From assembly GCA_023389315.1 (NCBI GenBank), contig JAEWEQ010000088.1:1-41595 (forward strand): DNA of 41,595 nt. The letters run 5' to 3'. Positions 39,463 through 41,595 of this stretch are shown in pieces (the first letter of the stretch is position 1; the number at the start of each line of letters is the position of its first letter). The stretch is from Actinomycetes bacterium (GTDB taxonomy: Bacteria > Actinomycetota > Actinomycetes > Actinomycetales > Actinomycetaceae). Position numbers and translations under genes: made by a program. The notes beneath the pieces are model-generated. The model saw only the letters and a list, made by a program, of their open reading frames with translations, was not told where the DNA came from and did not search any database.

Positions 39463-40155
39463 ATGGTGTTGGGGCATCTAGGTGCGCACGGGCGCGAGTC
39501 CCGCTTGGACATTTCGCGTATTTCCGAGGAGCCGAAGGTGGAGGGTAAACCGCGGGCGAAGCGTCCTTCCGTTGGGATCATGGGTGGGACTTTCGATCCG
39601 ATCCACCACGGTCACTTGGTGGCTGCTTCGGAAGTGATGGAGGTTTTCGACCTAGACCAGGTGGTGTTCGTCCCCACTCAGATGCAGCCGTTCAAGGCGG
39701 GACGGCGGGTTACGTCGGCTGAGCACCGCTACCTTATGACGGTGATTGCGACGGCGTCGAATAATCGTTTCACGGTTTCGCGCGTCGATATTGATCGCGG
39801 TGGCACCACCTACACCATTGACACTTTGAACGATATTCACCGCCAGCGCCCGGATGCCGACTTGTTCTTCATCACCGGTGCGGATGCGTTGGAGCAGATC
39901 CTGTCTTGGAAGGACGCGGATAAGCTGTTCGAGATGGCGCATTTCATTGGGGTTACGCGCCCCGGTCACGAGCTCACTGCTGGTGGCCTGCCGCCCTCGG
40001 CGGTGTCGTTGGTGGAGGTCCCGGCGATGGCGATTTCTTCAACTGATTGCCGCCGCCGCGTGGGAGCGGGACAACCGGTGTGGTACTTGGTTCCCGACGG
40101 GGTAGTGCAGTACATCGACAAATACGGGCTCTACCGCGAACCGGCAACCAGGTGA
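39463..40155 (+). CDS. nadD: Nicotinate-nucleotide adenylyltransferase
   Basis: 230 aa from ATG 39463. Makes deamido-NAD from nicotinate mononucleotide and ATP. VGIMGGTFDPIHHGHLVAASE with the (H/T)xGH motif, TSAEHRYLM, FFITGADALEQILSWKDA and ISSTDCRRRVG (ISSTxxR motif) are all present. The first 38 residues are extra and basic; starting at a later codon is possible. GAAAGG lies 12 nt before the ATG. Confidence 0.94.
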   Translation: MVLGHLGAHGRESRLDISRISEEPKVEGKPRAKRPSVGIMGGTFDPIHHGHLVAASEVMEVFDLDQVVFVPTQMQPFKAGRRVTSAEHRYLMTVIATASNNRFTVSRVDIDRGGTTYTIDTLNDIHRQRPDADLFFITGADALEQILSWKDADKLFEMAHFIGVTRPGHELTAGGLPPSAVSLVEVPAMAISSTDCRRRVGAGQPVWYLVPDGVVQYIDKYGLYREPATR

Positions 40156-40400
40156 GCGCGATGGGCGAGGACGTGGGTGGCTCCTGGCAGGCCGATGAGT
40201 GGGTCGCTCAGTTCATTGGGCAGCCACAGGCGCTTGAGCCCCTGGAGTTCGAGTATTTGCCGCTGCCGCAGGTGCAGTTGGATGCGGATTTCACGAAGGC
40301 GTTCGCGGCGTTGGATGATCAGATGGAGCGGGTGCGCTGCCTGCTGGAGCAGGTAGAACGTGGCACAATGGAGTCAGACCCTAGTAGCGATAAAAGTTGA
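40152..40400 (+). CDS. Small unknown protein between nadD and rsfS
   Basis: 82 aa from GTG 40152 (ATG 40161 is an alternative), overlapping nadD by 4 bp and ending just before rsfS. WQADEWVAQFIGQPQALEPLEFEYLPLPQVQ, then LDADFTKAFAALDDQMERVRCLLEQVERG. Acidic, no domain recognised, ends in a short helix. The close packing suggests it is a real gene of the nadD-rsfS unit. Confidence 0.6.
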   Translation: MSAMGEDVGGSWQADEWVAQFIGQPQALEPLEFEYLPLPQVQLDADFTKAFAALDDQMERVRCLLEQVERGTMESDPSSDKS

Positions 40401-40408
40401 GGTTATTT

Positions 40409-40771
40409 GTGTCCCTTCCTGAAGAAACCAGGCGGATCCTAGAGGTAGTGGCGAAGGCTGCTTCCGATAAGCTCGGGGAGAACCCGGTGGCGATTGATGT
40501 GCGTGAGCGGATGCCATTTTCGGATGTGTTCTTCGTGGTGTCGGCCGATAGCGACCGCCAGGTGCGGGCTATCACTGACGAGATCGTTGACCAGTTGGTG
40601 GAAGCTGGCTATCACCGTCCCCGCGTGGAGGGGCGCGACGAGGCCACTTGGGTGTTGTTGGATTGTGCTGGCGTGATTGTGCATGTAATGGATGACCAGC
40701 AGCGTTCGTACTATGCGTTGGAGCGGTTGTGGGGCGATTGCCCGCGACTGCAGTTGGAGGGAGTGGCGTGA
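40409..40771 (+). CDS. rsfS: Ribosomal silencing factor RsfS
   Basis: 120 aa from GTG 40409; TTG 40397 is an in-frame alternative. Binds L14 and blocks joining of the subunits in starvation. Signature NPVAIDVRERMPFSDVFFVVSADSDRQVRAI, WVLLDCAGVIVHVMDDQQRSYYALERLWGDCP. TGAGG at good spacing favours GTG 40409. The nadD-rsfS pair is widely conserved. Confidence 0.94.
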   Translation: MSLPEETRRILEVVAKAASDKLGENPVAIDVRERMPFSDVFFVVSADSDRQVRAITDEIVDQLVEAGYHRPRVEGRDEATWVLLDCAGVIVHVMDDQQRSYYALERLWGDCPRLQLEGVA

Positions 40772-41409
40772 GTCCAACGCCCAAACGGCGGGTCATTTTA
40801 GTCCGCCACGGTCAGACCGACTTTAACCGTGAGGGCAAGGTTCAAGGGGTGGTCGATATTCCTTTGAACGAGGACGGTCGCTCCCAAGCCGAACTCATGG
40901 CGCCCGAAGTGGCGGCCTTTTCTCCCACCAAGTTGGTGGCTTCCGACCTGGGGCGGGCAGTAGAGACGGCGCGCGCGATTGCTGAGCGGTGCGGGGCTGA
41001 GGTGGTAGTGGATGACAGACTGCGTGAGCGCGGCTTTGGCTCCTTTGAGGGCGCCACTCGCGAGGAGATGACTGCGCAGCATCCACTTTGGTTTCAGCAG
41101 TGGAAAGATACCGGCGAGTGCGAGGACGCGGGAATCGAGTCGCGCCGCGTAGTGGGGGAGCGGTTCGCTCAAGCCGTGGAGTTCCACAGCGAGCGTGAGC
41201 AAACCCTGGTGGTAGTCTCGCACGGCTCGGCAATAACGCAGGGAATGTGCGTACTGCTGGGGTTAGATCCTAGCCAGTGGATGGGGTTGGCAGGGCTGAA
41301 CAACTGTCACTGGTCGGTGCTGGAAACGTCCGCCCGTTCACCTAAGTGGCGTCTGCTTGCTCACAATGTTGGGGTCACTTCGTTGGACGAGGGCCGCTCA
41401 ATGGCGTAA
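40768..41409 (+). CDS. Histidine phosphatase superfamily protein
   Basis: 213 aa from GTG 40768, overlapping rsfS by 4 bp, with GGAGGGAG before it. Branch 1 of the superfamily (phosphoglycerate mutase-like): ILVRHGQTDFNREGKVQG with the catalytic RHG, Arg in LGRAVETARAIAERC, Glu in RERGFGSFEG, and VVSHGSAI with the second His. Substrate cannot be told from sequence; in actinobacteria the gene after rsfS codes for glucosyl-3-phosphoglycerate phosphatase (GpgP) in mycobacteria, so that is one possibility. Confidence 0.85.
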   Translation: MSPTPKRRVILVRHGQTDFNREGKVQGVVDIPLNEDGRSQAELMAPEVAAFSPTKLVASDLGRAVETARAIAERCGAEVVVDDRLRERGFGSFEGATREEMTAQHPLWFQQWKDTGECEDAGIESRRVVGERFAQAVEFHSEREQTLVVVSHGSAITQGMCVLLGLDPSQWMGLAGLNNCHWSVLETSARSPKWRLLAHNVGVTSLDEGRSMA

Positions 41410-41452
41410 TTTCGCCGGAAGTGGAGCACTAGTGTCATCGGTCCTGCCGATT

Positions 41453-41481
41453 TTGCATTGGTTGCTGCCACACGGTAGTAT
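41453..41481 (+). promoter_or_regulatory. Promoter of the tRNA-Ala gene
   Basis: TTGCAT (41453-41458), 17-bp spacer and TAGTAT (41476-41481). Start expected near 41488, 8 nt before the mature tRNA. Confidence 0.6.
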
Positions 41482-41495
41482 TAATGACGTCCTAA

Positions 41496-41568
41496 GGGGC
41501 TATGGCGCAGTTGGTAGCGCGCTTCCATGGCATGGAAGAGGTCGCGGGTTCGACTCCCGCTAGCTCCA
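41496..41568 (+). tRNA. tRNA-Ala, anticodon GGC
   Basis: 73 nt from GGGGCTA to discriminator A at 41568. Acceptor stem GGGGCTA/TAGCTCC includes the G3-U70 pair that defines alanine tRNAs. Anticodon stem CTTCC/GGAAG (41522-41526, 41534-41538) holds loop ATGGCAT with anticodon GGC at 41529-41531. T arm GCGGG-TTCGACT-CCCGC. The 3' CCA is not encoded (A is followed by CGA). Confidence 0.97.
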
Positions 41569-41595
41569 CGATACACGCCCGTTTTTCCTTGAAAT

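Overview
The window is GC-rich, gene-dense chromosomal DNA of an actinobacterium, probably in or near the Actinomycetaceae. This assignment rests on protein character and gene order, not on a database search: dnaE with an intact PHP domain, a PriA-type HisA, SseB-family and YbjN-family proteins, a DAK2-recG-rsmD-coaD-DivIVA-like-DUF177-rnc-mutM string, and an RNase E with the catalytic core in the middle. No phage, transposase, CRISPR array or rRNA gene is visible. One tRNA gene lies at the right edge.

Layout. 1-4120: end of an RluD-type pseudouridine synthase, then dnaE. 4230-4950 (minus): an S4-domain protein and a VanZ-like membrane protein, flanked by two short tandem-repeat arrays. 5156-10967: histidine genes hisD-hisC-hisB-unknown-hisH-priA and an SseB-family gene, mostly with overlapping stops and starts. 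10968-13442: a long structured leader, then infC-rpmI-rplT and an rRNA methyltransferase; infC appears to start with ATC. 13587-24477: thiL, three tandem YbjN-like genes, a divergent DAK2 protein, recG, rsmD, coaD, a coiled-coil DivIVA-like protein, DUF177, rnc and mutM. 24559-33460: a DosR-like response regulator facing a minus-strand block cydA-cydB // cydD-cydC-sensor kinase. 34044-41409: rne, rplU-rpmA, obg, nadD, a small unknown, rsfS and a histidine phosphatase. 41496-41568: tRNA-Ala(GGC).

The most interesting part is the cytochrome bd region. The sensor kinase is the last gene of the cydDC unit, overlapping cydC by ATGA. It has two GAF domains and keeps, by alignment from memory, the His and Tyr of the haem pocket of mycobacterial DosS. 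The response regulator facing it keeps the DosR recognition-helix residues. A complete GGGAC-N4-GTCCC palindrome, the core of the DosR box, lies in the cydA promoter region, and a 9-of-10 version lies upstream of cydD. I infer a self-contained circuit: a haem-based gas or redox sensor made from the cyd operon, its regulator next door, and autoregulated expression of the high-affinity oxidase and its assembly transporter.

Other points: several genes (dnaE, thiL, rsmD, coaD, the response regulator) have a TANNNT box 6-7 nt before the start codon, predicting leaderless mRNAs. The octamer CGAGGACG occurs about 39 times on the two strands, far above expectation from base composition. All homology statements come from motif recognition without searches.
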